From Hirudinaria manillensis (taxonomy: Eukaryota > Annelida > Clitellata > Hirudinida > Hirudinidae): 64,000 nt of DNA. How positions within the stretch are numbered: position 1 is the first letter of the stretch; each line of letters begins with the position of its first letter. A model generated the notes under the pieces. The model was given only the letters and a program-made list of their open reading frames with translations. It made no database searches and was not told the origin of the DNA. Location of the stretch: assembly GCA_034509925.1 (NCBI GenBank), contig CM067526.1:7678744-7742743 (forward strand), read 5' to 3'. Made by a program: the position numbers and the translations under genes. Positions 14,481 through 26,656 of the stretch are shown in pieces.

Positions 14481-16690
14481 GAAGCTTTTATTTACTATTG
14501 AGTGAGTTACAAAGAACCAAAGATGAATAAGACAAAGATAAAACACAGCTTCATTGGATGCTCAAAGAACATTCATCATTTCGACAATGCATTAAAGTAT
14601 AAATGGCAGATAAAATAACATATTTCCCATCGTAAACATCGTAACTAGTAAATTGTAAATAACATTGAACAGAACATAATAATATAAACGTAACATAATT
14701 TCCATTAACAGCAATAAATAAAGTGAGAACTAAATATATGTGTCGACCAATATAAAGTCGGGTAAGAAAAACTGGGTCAGTATGAAAATTGACCTCATTT
14801 CGTCTCCTTGTTGACGTAATTAGAGGAATGTCTGCTCACGTGCACGTATGCGTGTGTGTGTGTGTTTGAAAAGAGGAAAACGTGCGATTTAAAGAAGTAC
14901 ATCATTGTCAATGTCACCGTCATCATCGTCATCATCAAAGACATCGTCGTCATCGTGACCATTATCATCAATACCACCACCACAATCATCATCATCAAAG
15001 TCACTGTCATCGTCATCATCATAATCACAAAAATGAATGAGTCAAACACATCAACTCTCATTGCCAATGACACTACCTCTATTTGATCCCAGCACTTCGT
15101 CACCACCACGTTAGCAACCACCACCATAGCAACGACCACCATAGCAACGAAAAGTCGTATCCTCAAACGTTAAACTCCGAAAGTCCTTGAAGTCAATGAT
15201 GACGTCATCGTTCGGTCGTTCGGTTGAACAGGGGTTACGTGAACAACAAAGGTTCGGAGGTCATTAATTAAAAAAAAATAATAAAAAGAAAATATTTCAT
15301 AGCCGTCGTCTTAAAAACATTTAACGGATTAGCATTCAATGGAGATACATTTTATTGCAGCAACAACATTGTCTACGACAGTACTAGTATTGCCTATAAT
15401 ACCAGTATTGCCTATTCATACTACTGACTATACCCATAATACTTCCTATAAATATTTACAGTTGAATGTTTTGAAACATTCCCAAAAGTGATGTCCATGG
15501 ATAAAAACAACAATGGACTGCAACCATTGTTTCTTTCGACAACCGAACATCAATAAATAAACAAATGAATGCCATCTCATCATAAAATTACATCAACGAA
15601 AGTTACGCAATCGTATAAACATTCATTCAACGTACGCTCCATTAAAAGATGATCATCAGTTGAAATTGAAGCCACACAACGTAAAAAGATATGTTTTACA
15701 CTTCGAGGGCTTATGGGGTTTTTCCAAGTAGAAATATTAAGTTGTGAAATTGACACAAAACAGAAGTACATATTCGCAGTTTTAGAGGTCATTATTTGGC
15801 AAGAGGTCACGACAAGGTCGGGGTCATCCGCTCATCATCGTGATGACGTCTACTTTTGGTTCCCTCGAGTCGTTCCATTGTTGGGGTGGAGTGGAAAATG
15901 GTCAAGTGCTGGAAATGAAGGCAGAAATAAATTCAAAGAAATCTTTCTTTCAGTACATTTGCAGGATTAAAAATACGTTTTTGTTGGAACATTTCAAGTC
16001 TTTTTAACCAAGGAACCACTTCACAATGGTTGATCTCAGTTCATAAAAAAGTGTACTTCTGAATTTAATTATAATTTTTTTTTTATATGCTCGTAAGTGT
16101 AATGGTTACAAGTTCTTACTCATTGAGGTTATAATAACTACGCGCTGAGCTACTTATTTAGGTTATAACATTGCGGTAACGAATTACTTATTGAGGTAGA
16201 AATTGAATTTATAATCCAGATTTCAAAGAATTCAAAGATCCTTACCTTAAAATAAATAAATTAAAAAAGGCAAAATTCTACCTAAATTAATATAAACAAT
16301 TAATGTTTATATTCATAGGTGAATTATTTCGCAATCAATCTTCGGGGAGACCACTTTTACAATACATTATTACAGTTTATCGTACATTATTATAACCAAT
16401 TATTAATAACTTTTAATTAATTATATTATTTATATTAATGCTTATTAATATTTTATATATTATTAATATTAATTATCAGTTATTATTTAATAATTAATTT
16501 ATTACTTAACTGTCGAACGATAAGAATCTCATGTCAATACCCCGCCAACTGGTTCATTCTTTTTATAATTTTCATTTATTTTTTACGAAATTCGTTTAGA
16601 TTTGCAGAATTCATCGTTACGTCGTTGATCACTTTTTATGATAAAAATTTAATTTCAATTAAGTCTATTTATTATTAATTAGTTAATTAC
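14481..16690. other. AT-rich intergenic DNA with CAT/GTC repeats, no gene seen
   Basis: Contains CATCGTCATC-type trinucleotide runs at about 14904-15030 and ACCACCATAGCAACG repeats near 15100-15150. A small tandem pattern (AGTATTGCCTAT) lies near 15383-15420. No coding exon is recognised. Confidence 0.45.
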
Positions 16691-16794
16691 TTCTTCTTGA
16701 ACTTCCACGGCTTGTGGCCGTTTTTATTTCTTTGGTTCCTACCAAGGAATTCGTTTCAATTTTTCCAGGGTTACCGACATTTTCTTTGCTTTCA

Positions 16795-16977
16795 TCAGAA
16801 GATAGAGGAGGATGAGGCTACAACCACATCAGGGGTAGGACGGGGTGGCATAGTCAACCAGGGGGGGAATACAAAGTCCTCCGACGCCCTATTCCGTTCC
16901 TGGTTGCCTAAATTGAAATAATTCGACTTTCGTTCTTCAGTTCTTGTAGAAGTACTCGTGGCAGGACGAGTTCGCTT
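16795..16977 (-). CDS. Candidate terminal coding exon, product unknown
   Basis: On the minus strand a frame is open from about 16977 to a TGA at 16795-16797 and has coding-like composition, with NQERNRASEDF, then PPWLTMPPRPTPDVVV, then a short Ser run and IF at the end. Two possible acceptors exist: an AG near 16978 (GCATTTAAAG) and one at about 16914 (TATTTCAATTTAG), both preserving this frame. An AATAAA signal follows on the minus strand near 16723. I do not recognise the protein. It could be the last exon of a gene extending to the right, but no upstream exon was found, so chance cannot be excluded. Confidence 0.3.
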   Translation of the reverse strand, partial: KRTRPATSTSTRTEERKSNYFNLGNQERNRASEDFVFPPWLTMPPRPTPDVVVASSSSIF

Positions 16978-18217
16978 TAAATGCACAGGTGAATGATCGC
17001 TTTATTATTTGAAATGACATTTCAAAAGAACCACGAATGAACACGAAGTGCTTTGTTAGCGAACAAATAGGCCGCCACTGTTCATTGGTCGACGACTCGA
17101 TAATGAAATTAACAATTTGCTGTGATTACTTAATTGTTGTTTTATAAAATTTAAAAAATAAATAAGCGTTAATAAGAAACAATTAAATTTGGGAGACGAC
17201 AAAGTATGCGGGATACAAATAGAGATCGAGAGAAGGAAAGCGTAGGTTGCATATAATTGCACCTAATTATAATAAATTATGATAACCGGTCTGTGAATAA
17301 TTAATGCTAATTATGGGTCATATAAAGTCTAAGAAATTAGACGAGACTTCACGACGAATAATGTCCAAAAAATCCAGCAATTTAAAAGAATCAAATCGCA
17401 AATTGTCGAGGTAAACATGCAAATCGTGCAACCATGGCAACGAACTCACTTATTCGTGACCCACAATATTTGTGACCTTTCACCTTTTCTTTGCGCGTTG
17501 CTATGGCGACGGTCGGACACGTGATCTCGTTGTAATAATAAATGATTGACAATCGTAACCAATCTTCGGGTGGTTGATAGCGACGGACTATTGGGTTGAA
17601 CGAATGATTAATCGTCATAATTTAAATTAATTAATTGAATTAAATTGATTAATTTCCTATTTAATTAAATTAAATTGAAATTATTGATAAACGTTGCATT
17701 TAAAATCATCTGCAATCAACATTTGCAACGTGACGTGCAATAATTAAAGTAAAAATGGCAAGAAATTAATTAAAATGATCGATGAAAATCGATGTTTCTC
17801 ATCCAGCAACTCCTTCAGTCCATCTTTTAATTCACGTTAAAAATCAATTCGCAATTTTTAACGTTTATTAGTCACGATTTATGGAAATTTTAATTGATTA
17901 ATATTATTTAATATTTAATTTAAATTTAATAATATTATTTAATACCTTTTTCTTCCATTTAATTTCTGTACGTTCTTGTTAATACAAGAAAGCCTCTGCA
18001 TTTGGGAACCCGAGAATAGGGCAATACCTGTCCATAGGACCGCATTTTCCAGGAACCGATTTTATTTTAACGTGGACGCCTGTCAAAAGGAATAACCTGT
18101 CCATAGGGACACCTTTGTGTGCAAAGGCTAGCTGCCCCTAACGGCAGGTTTTACTGTATTTTAACAACAATTAAATTGAATGTACAATATGAGTACTTAG
18201 TATTAATGTAATATTAA

Positions 18218-18350
18218 AATTAATAATAATAATAATAATATAAATAATAATAATAATAATATAAATAATAATAATATAAATAATAATAATATAAATAATA
18301 ATAATATAAATAATAATAATAATAATAATATAAATAATAATAATAATATT
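18218..18350. repeat. AT-rich (AAT)n/TAAATAATAATAATA minisatellite
   Basis: ATAATAATAATATAAATA-type units recur with small length changes. The minus-strand open frame over it (18436-18203) is an Ile/Leu repeat and not a gene. Confidence 0.85.
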
Positions 18351-19082
18351 TTATAATTTGAAAGAACGTGTTGATGGCCATAACAATATGAATCCATTAA
18401 GGCATGATGCTTGTCACCCGTACGCCATAAGTTCAACAGGGTGATGATGATGATGATGATGCGATGGCTACGACGACGAAATTAAAAAAATTCAAGACTT
18501 CAATAAAAAAAATAAAATAATAATAATAACATTAATCATATTAATAATAATAATAATAATATTTATTATAGATTTATATAAAAGTTGTTAATCCTTATTA
18601 TTATTATTAATTTATATATAACTATTTTTCTGATCTCCACGTGCATCCCTGGGATTTGAAGGCGTCTATCGAAGTGGAATTCGCAAATCACCCTCCGCCC
18701 CTTGTGGTTGCCGCAGAGGAACAAAGAATAATAATAACAAAGAATAATAATAATAAAGTTCATAATATATAATATTTATTATAATTATGATTAATATAAA
18801 TAATAAATAAATATTAATCTTTGTAAATGTTCAATTCTACATCCACTTTTGAGTTGCAGCAATAATATCTCCAGAGTTTAAAAAATCGATTTCTGCTTTT
18901 TTGTTAAATCCTCCCAAATATTTATTTGGTGATGATACTGATTGATATTTTAATATTTTTTTCCAAATCATAAATAATTAATTATGACCGTTACTGTCAT
19001 GAGGACAGTTATGATGACGATGTCGATTATGATGGTAGTGATTATGATGACCAATATAATGATGGTGGTGATGACGACGATG

Positions 19083-19104
19083 ACTATGATGATGTTGATG
19101 ATGG

Positions 19105-19151
<47 letters not shown>

Positions 19152-19153
19152 GT
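19083..19153. repeat. (GAT)n microsatellite
   Basis: About twenty GAT units with a few interruptions. It creates poly-His and poly-Met open frames on opposite strands, which are artefacts. Confidence 0.9.
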
Positions 19154-21032
19154 GATGACAATGACATGAAAAAATAATCAGTTGAAGAAGAAAGAGGCAG
19201 ATGGCTGAGTTAATTGGTGACTTTTCCACTGTTTCTCAGACATGCCTGAGACTTAATGGTCATCATCGTTCTCTTCCTCCTCATCTTTTATTGACGACTA
19301 TTATCATGACGCTCCACATGAGGGTGACTTTCGTCGTCGTGTTAAATTTCATTGGAAGAGTTACAAAGGTACATGAAGTCATGTTGCATTTGTGGCTATC
19401 ATTTGATGTTTCACCTTGTTTATTCGAGCCTATAATCGTCGTCGTCATCATCACCATTACTACTACCACCATCGTCGTCATCATCATCATCATCACCACC
19501 ACCACCATCATCATCATCATTACCATATTCATCATCAGCAGCAGCAGCAGAACAAATAATGGTTTTCCATTGTTCGCCAGGTGGAAAAGACTCGCAAGAG
19601 GAACTCATTCATGGATCCTCGAGTCTGCGAGTTTGTGCACAGACGAAATGCCTACAACGTGCACGTGCGTTGTTCAAAATAGCGTACGTGAATGATTGCA
19701 TGTGGTGTACGTGTGAGAGACTCACATGCGTGCCTCGAATGCATTTTCATTCCTTCCTTTTCTCACGCTCGAGTCACGTGATGTGTAGACCAAAATATCA
19801 AGTAAACAGAACATAAACTCCGCTATTATCATTAAGATGAGAAGAAATATTTTATTAAAAATTTAATTTTAAAATATTTAATTAAAATATTTTGCAAACA
19901 TTTACAAAATTTTTAATTGCTTTTAACTCAAAACATTGGAGAAGCTGTCAAAACCCAAGTGAAGACAGGAATTAAATAAATAAATGAATGAAGGAAAGAA
20001 AGAGGAGATGATGATGATTTAGAGAGACTGGCACGTGATCAGGAGACCGGAGAAAGAATTTCCACCGACCAATCACATTCGCAGCCTACGTTTGTCTCTG
20101 AGGATTAAGAAACATGGGGGTCTCAGTTCGAAATGGACTCTTCCATTATGAGGGGTGTGTGCCTTGCCTGTCGACGATGTGTTTACGAGTTCATCGTCAC
20201 TCCTTTAGCGACTATACTTTGTTTTCTTCAATTGATTGATTACATTTCAAGCGGACAGTTGATGCAAATGCAAATAGTACATCCAGTTTTCAATCATCAA
20301 CCTATTTTTATCCCTGAAAATGTCAACAAACCCGATAATCACATCCATCAAATTCCACCACTCAAATTTTGACGATTTTTTTTCTCGATTTCACCACATT
20401 CGTCCCGAATATTTGAAAAATCGTTTCGATTGAAATGTGATGTACGACGACCATCGATGTAATCTCAAGAAGTGCCTACAAAGAAATGTACAACAGTTGT
20501 TGTTATCGTCGTCGTCGTTGTTTCTGTTGTTAATCAAAACGGGAACAAGTTCGGAGACATTCCAACGTTGAAAATTGTGCTTAAGATGGATCGAGTGATT
20601 GAAGAATGGATGGCAGAATGCACGGACGAGTCAATCAATGCTTGGATGAATGGATGCAGCGGCGGATGAGTGAACAGATGGATGGATAATGGTGCTCCGT
20701 TATCGAAGCATGCTGGATGTGGATGTCTCTTGATTGATTGATGGATCTAAACCACGCCCATCAGTCCCAGGTGACAGACGACAACAACAAAACTTAAATT
20801 CGCAACAACACTTTTCTGTGGTTCTTGTAGTTCTCGTTCCTTCAAAACATGAAATTCATTTGCAATTGAATTGTAAATAATAATAATAATATTAATTAAT
20901 TAATTGAATAATTAAATACCATAAATTTAGATGTCAGCGTAGAGCAAATAAATGAATGCAGCTTAAAATGCCGTAATTTGCGGCCAGATTTATGTTGGCG
21001 TGACACGATTCAACTGAAGATGCGAACGATGT

Positions 21033-21058
21033 CACGTGACGTGACGTCACGTCACGTG
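21033..21058. promoter_or_regulatory. Perfect 26-bp palindrome combining two E-boxes and a CRE
   Basis: The 26 bases equal their own reverse complement. Each end is the E-box CACGTG, and the centre is the full cAMP-response element TGACGTCA, with further CGTG/CACG half sites between. E-boxes of this form bind bHLH-zip factors (USF, MYC/MAX, CLOCK-type) and the centre binds CREB/ATF dimers. That is family knowledge; binding here is inferred. It lies in non-coding DNA with no identified gene within 1 kb. As a strict palindrome it could also extrude a cruciform or be a transposon relic. Confidence 0.55.
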
Positions 21059-21937
21059 TTGTCAATTAGTCTTAATAATTGTTCAAATCGGCAAAAAAAA
21101 AAATAAATATCGCATTATTTTTCAAAAGCAAAATTAATGCAACAACGAGGTTTTTTATTCGACGAGCGATGTGATGATGTAACGATGTGATGTTGCGATG
21201 ACGTGATGGAAAGAATGATGAGCAGGTGATCGTTTCACCTGTTCACAGGAGGTAACCTTTGCCAACCTCCAAAAAATTGATTTCTTTTCCACTGAAAAAT
21301 AAAGCATTTGCCGCCTCCACATAAAAAAAATCTTGCTGTTCAAAATGTCTCTCGCATTGAATCATCATTAGCATCATCATCATCATCATCCAGAATGCAA
21401 CAAATAGAAATAATCATCAGACTGGCTCGCGTTGTTGTCGCAGTTGTTGTTGACGACAGGTAGAAGGATGCGTCATGGAGCTTAATTAGGTGGGAGTTTT
21501 TTTTTATTTCTTTTTTTTTTCTTGCATTTGTACCTGCTGCATTGACTAATCCATCATGGCGAACGAGAGAATGGATAGAAGAGCCGATGTGGATGGTCAG
21601 ACGAATGGATGGATGTTTGGATTGATTGATGGATGGATGGATGAATGAAAATCTGTCGTTCGGCAAGAGCAGGTTCTAATATCATGATTAAATCATTCCT
21701 CTTTATAAACTCTTCTAACATGTCTCCATGGTAGCACAACTCCCTCGCGTGTGCAACAGAATGCACGCACACGGAGAGATTAATAAATGCCCAAAACGAT
21801 GACTGACAAAACCGTCGACTGCAACGTAGCATCTGATGCTCGACACGTCATCCGTGTAATCGAGAAGGTAAAATGCGGAAGCTGCCATGGCAACGACCAG
21901 CGAAGAATTCCGTTCATTAAAAATATTTTTCTTGCAG

Positions 21938-22026
21938 GATTTTCCATTCCGATTCATATTTTATATAACATTCCTGACTACATTCCTCAGTGCATTAGCC
22001 AGACGAGAACATCATCAGGCCTAAAA
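21938..22026 (+). other. Candidate internal exon with good splice borders, unassigned
   Basis: An acceptor (TTTTTCTTGCAG) ends at 21937 and a donor (GTAGGT) starts at 22027, bounding 89 nt. One frame reads through it (with IPDYIPQCISQTRTSSGLK at the end). Another gives a hydrophobic stretch ending at a TAA. The intron-like piece from 21871 (GTAAAATG) to 21937 is about 67 bp. No family is recognised. Confidence 0.25.
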
Positions 22027-22172
22027 GTAGGTCCATTATTAGCGCATTGTGCTCGATTACGTGTCGAAAATCATGGAAGTTGTACGATAATAACGTTACT
22101 GTATATGCAGATGGTAGGTATCGTGGTACGTGGTCTTTACAATTTTTGTGATAATCCTAACTCATCATGTAG

Positions 22173-22997
22173 AATACAAAGGAATAAAAACAGCATTCAA
22201 CAAGAATTTAAACGATAAAACATCTGAACGAAGACAAGAATAAAGCATTTGCCTTGATGTTCCCTACAACGTTTCACTTCCTCATCTGGACTTCTGGAAG
22301 GGGCACGCACTGGAACCAGTGGAAGGAACGGGTGAAACTCTTGGTGGAGCCAAGGAGGTAAAAGTAAATTAAAATTTGAGCCCCTCCTCATCAAAACACG
22401 GAAGATCTTCCCAAACCTGCCATGGCCCCCAAATAAATTGCCATAGGTGGCTAACCAAAAGCATGAACTAGCAATTAACCCATCATCACGAAGCAGAACC
22501 CATTAGCCAATATTCTCAAGAAAGCCTCGTTCAAAACGCAGTGCTCAGAGAAATTAAGAAATGCTGAAGATTTTATCAGACACTAAAGCTCAACAACTTT
22601 GATTTCTCATATTAATCCTCTGAAACAACATGATGCCAAAAAATCATTTGGGAATAGGTAATCTCCGAAAAGCTTGAAACAAAAAAAACCGATTCTGACG
22701 ACTAACGAAGGATCGGCACGGAACGCAAGAAGGAAGAACTCTCAAAAAGCTATCGTGACATGACGCCCGATGCTCGTAAGACCTTGACGTCTAATGCACC
22801 ACAAAACTTCAATCCAGTATCAATGGGGCAGACGAAGTAAGTAATTTATAATATCAACACAACTTAGCAGGAAGATTAATAGCAACAAACTGCAACGAAG
22901 AAGGCTACCAGGAATTTTAATCGCCGTCCGCAGAGACTCCCGCTCTGCAACGAAAAGCACGTCTCCGTCATCCTCGCAAACCGAAGACGACTTTTGA
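22173..22997 (+). pseudogene. Frame-consistent exon-like series with two in-frame TAA codons; decayed or unusual gene
   Basis: Four blocks bounded by AG/GT sites join in one reading frame: 22173-22357, 22521-22657, 22711-22836 and 22871-22997, ending in TGA. The conceptual product has ordinary coding composition (for example LPHLDFWKGHALEPVEG, KTQCSEKLRNAEDFIRH, KSYRDMTPDARK, SSSQTEDDF at the end). Two TAA codons interrupt it, at 22241 and 22584, both in the context TAAAGC. The implied introns are 163, 53 and only 34 bp, the last very short for an animal. I do not recognise the family. It could be a decaying gene, a real gene whose exon borders I have wrong (both TAAAG could be acceptors), or chance. 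TAA is used as a normal stop by neighbouring genes, so recoding is unlikely. Confidence 0.3.
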
Positions 22998-23333
22998 AGC
23001 GACCCCCCACGAAGGAGCAATCCCAGAAGAACCGAATGTTCGACAGAAGAGCGCTCGCTTTCGGAGAATCCTCGCAAGTTCGGGCAGCTTCGGACGACCC
23101 CTTTCGCCGCCGGCGAAAAAAATAAAAGAAGCAAACTATTTTAGAAAATTGTGCAAAAGTTGCTGGACCTAAACAACACACAAGGGTGAAGCAAAACTTT
23201 AAAATGCTTGTTTAAAGTTGAGTTGCCATGATAATAACATTCGCATCGATAAGAAATGCTAAAAGCAGATAAATTCCATCACGATTAAAGATGTCTGTTG
23301 CAAATTAAACTCTCGTCTCCTGCCTTTTGGCGT

Positions 23334-24777
<1,444 letters not shown>

Positions 24778-25214
24778 TTTGTTAATATTTCAAAAAAATA
24801 TGCCACTGAAGATTTAGGTACTTCGCCCAAAAACCAACGCACAATCAACAACCACAGCCAGCAGCAGTAACCTGCATACGGTGATGTTATACGGATGTTG
24901 AACAAGAAAGAAAAACCTATAATCGTTTGAAAAAGTACATTAAGATTAAGATTATTGAAATTTAAATGTAATTATTTAGACGGGTTGTTTTAATTTTTTA
25001 ATAGTTTAGTAATGATTTAATGTTTAAAAATGTATCTAACATTATTAGTAAATGATACAATCACACTAAGAAATATTCGATTTTTTAATTTGTTTTTATC
25101 TTATATAATCTGTCTCTAATGAATGCTTTAAAGATAATTTTCATGCAAAGCAATTGTAAACAAAAATCTGGCGGGTGCTATTTGAGAATTTATGACTTGG
25201 GTCTCCTAGTCGGT
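24778..25214. promoter_or_regulatory. Bidirectional promoter interval between REEP and SLBP
   Basis: Only 437 bp separate the start codons of the divergent REEP (minus) and SLBP (plus) genes, so the interval must hold both 5' UTRs and both core promoters unless an upstream non-coding exon exists. No clear TATA box at a fitting distance was picked out. The middle is AT-rich. Confidence 0.6.
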
Positions 25215-26440
25215 ATGGGCAGTTGGTTCGATCAAGTTCAGGGGGAAATTCCCGATTCAGAGTAATTCTCATTTTTCTATTATGAACCAAATCTTCTGAC
25301 TTATCTCAATGTATTTAACTTTCGGCCAATAACATTTTTACCAAAAGGTTTCTAGTGCGCACTAAGAGGATAATTACACACTAATAATGTAATATTTTAT
25401 TTGCTAAAGGGCTGTTTAAATCGTTAACTTCTATGCTTGATGTACCTATTTTTCTGTTTCTTAACATAGTGAGGAGTTGTTCGTTGTTGACGAGACCCCA
25501 TCGAGAAAAAGAAGACAGTCTCCTTATGAATCCGGAAATAATAAGTAATTACTAACTGCTCATTTGCTTGAAATAGTCTTGAACTTCTAATGTTTGTAAT
25601 AAACCCCACTCTAATGAAAAAGTGTGAACCCCTAGACAAGCTTGGACTGGAATCTAGTTTCACTTTAAATGATTTCTCAAGACATCCTAATATTCACACT
25701 GACATTCAGTGGCACATAATGTCCAGATCTCTCTAGAATTCCATACCTTAATTGAATTTTTACAGGAGACTCAACATGTCAAAGGACATGACAAGGGACA
25801 AAAGGTAGCTTGAATGTTCATTGAGTATTTAACACTTTACATCAATTCTGCAGTCATAAACTCTTTCAAAGGTCACAGTATACTTAAATGATATGATTGC
25901 CTTGCAGACTGAGCCTTCCTCATCGCCAAGAAGACTCAGAAGGCTTAAACAAAGAAGGCAAGAAGCCAACGTATGTTTTAGTTGCTTTGGGATTTAGAAA
26001 ATTCCCACGATGATAAGACTGCTTGAGTTGAATCCTGAAGCAGATATGACAGCACTCGCCACAAGGACCCATCAAAGAGAGAGACAGACCCTGAGGTGCT
26101 ATCCAGAAGACAAAAGCAGATAGATTATGGCAAGAACACACCTGAATATGCAGAATACCTAAAGAAAGTACCAAAGTGAGTTCTGAGCCATACATTTGGC
26201 TGAAGTCAAGTTAAACATATACAGCATTTCAGTCATCTGATAATTGATTTTTGGTCATTACTTTATACTTTATATTGCTACAGAAATGAAAGAACAGAGC
26301 ACCATCCAAAGACTCCAGACAAGAATGCAAAGTACAGCAGGAGATCTTGGGACACATTAATAAAGATATGGAGGAAGCAATTGCACATATGGGATCCAAA
26401 AGATGATGCAAACGGTGGCTCCGAGACCTTGCCCGACTGA
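25215..26440 (+). CDS. SLBP: Histone RNA stem-loop binding protein
   Basis: Six coding exons: 25215-25261, 25470-25544, 25766-25804, 25908-25970, 26041-26175 and 26284-26440, joined in frame to a 171-residue protein. The RNA-binding domain (about residues 84-158) is unmistakable: [18 protein letters not shown], then KTPDK, then KYSRRSWD, then LHIWDP. SLBP binds the conserved 3' stem-loop of replication-dependent histone mRNAs and directs their processing, export and translation, in nucleus and cytoplasm. The N-terminal part is Ser/Lys/Arg-rich ([12 protein letters not shown]). The usual TPNK motif is TPDK here. The tail after WDP is only about 12 residues (vertebrate SLBP is about 270 aa with a longer tail). 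The exon 5 acceptor has a poor pyrimidine tract but is the only one found that keeps frame. AATAAA lies at 26548-26553. Confidence 0.92.
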
Positions 26441-26547
26441 TCAACTTGCGTTTCTGCAAGCACCCCACCCCAGGATTTTTGTAAACTTGTTTTTCTACCC
26501 AGCCCATGCTTTTGGCATTCACAGTAATCAACTCTCAATTTTCAAAA

Positions 26548-26570
26548 AATAAACTATTGCCTGAGGCAAT
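26548..26570 (+). terminator. Polyadenylation signal of SLBP followed by a small perfect hairpin
   Basis: AATAAA (26548-26553) lies 108 nt after the SLBP stop. It is followed immediately by a 15-nt inverted repeat, ATTGCC-TGA-GGCAAT (26556-26570). The hairpin does not match the histone stem-loop consensus, so it is probably incidental to polyadenylation. Confidence 0.6.
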
Positions 26571-26656
26571 TTTTATAATGTCTATTTTATAAAAAGAATT
26601 AAATTAGGTGCAGTCTCAAAATACTGATGAAGGTTAAGCATTTTCCACCTCCAGTG

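Larger units (their letters stand above)
17000..21780. other. AT-rich intergenic DNA with repeats and a striking palindrome
   Basis: No recognisable gene. It contains TAAATAATAATAATA repeats (18218-18350), GAT repeats (19083-19153), CAT/ACC repeats (about 19440-19550), and two near-copies of ACCTGTCCATAGG at about 18028 and 18089. A perfect palindrome at 21033-21058 is listed separately. Open frames at 19201-19816 and 20133-20372 are not recognised. Confidence 0.45.

Noticed and set aside
18978..19695. Poly-His, poly-Met and poly-Asp open frames
   Set aside because: Direct translations of GAT/CAT microsatellites.
26556..26570. Histone-type stem-loop near the SLBP 3' end
   Set aside because: The inverted repeat has a 6-bp stem and 3-nt loop and lacks the histone stem-loop consensus; a poly(A) signal precedes it.
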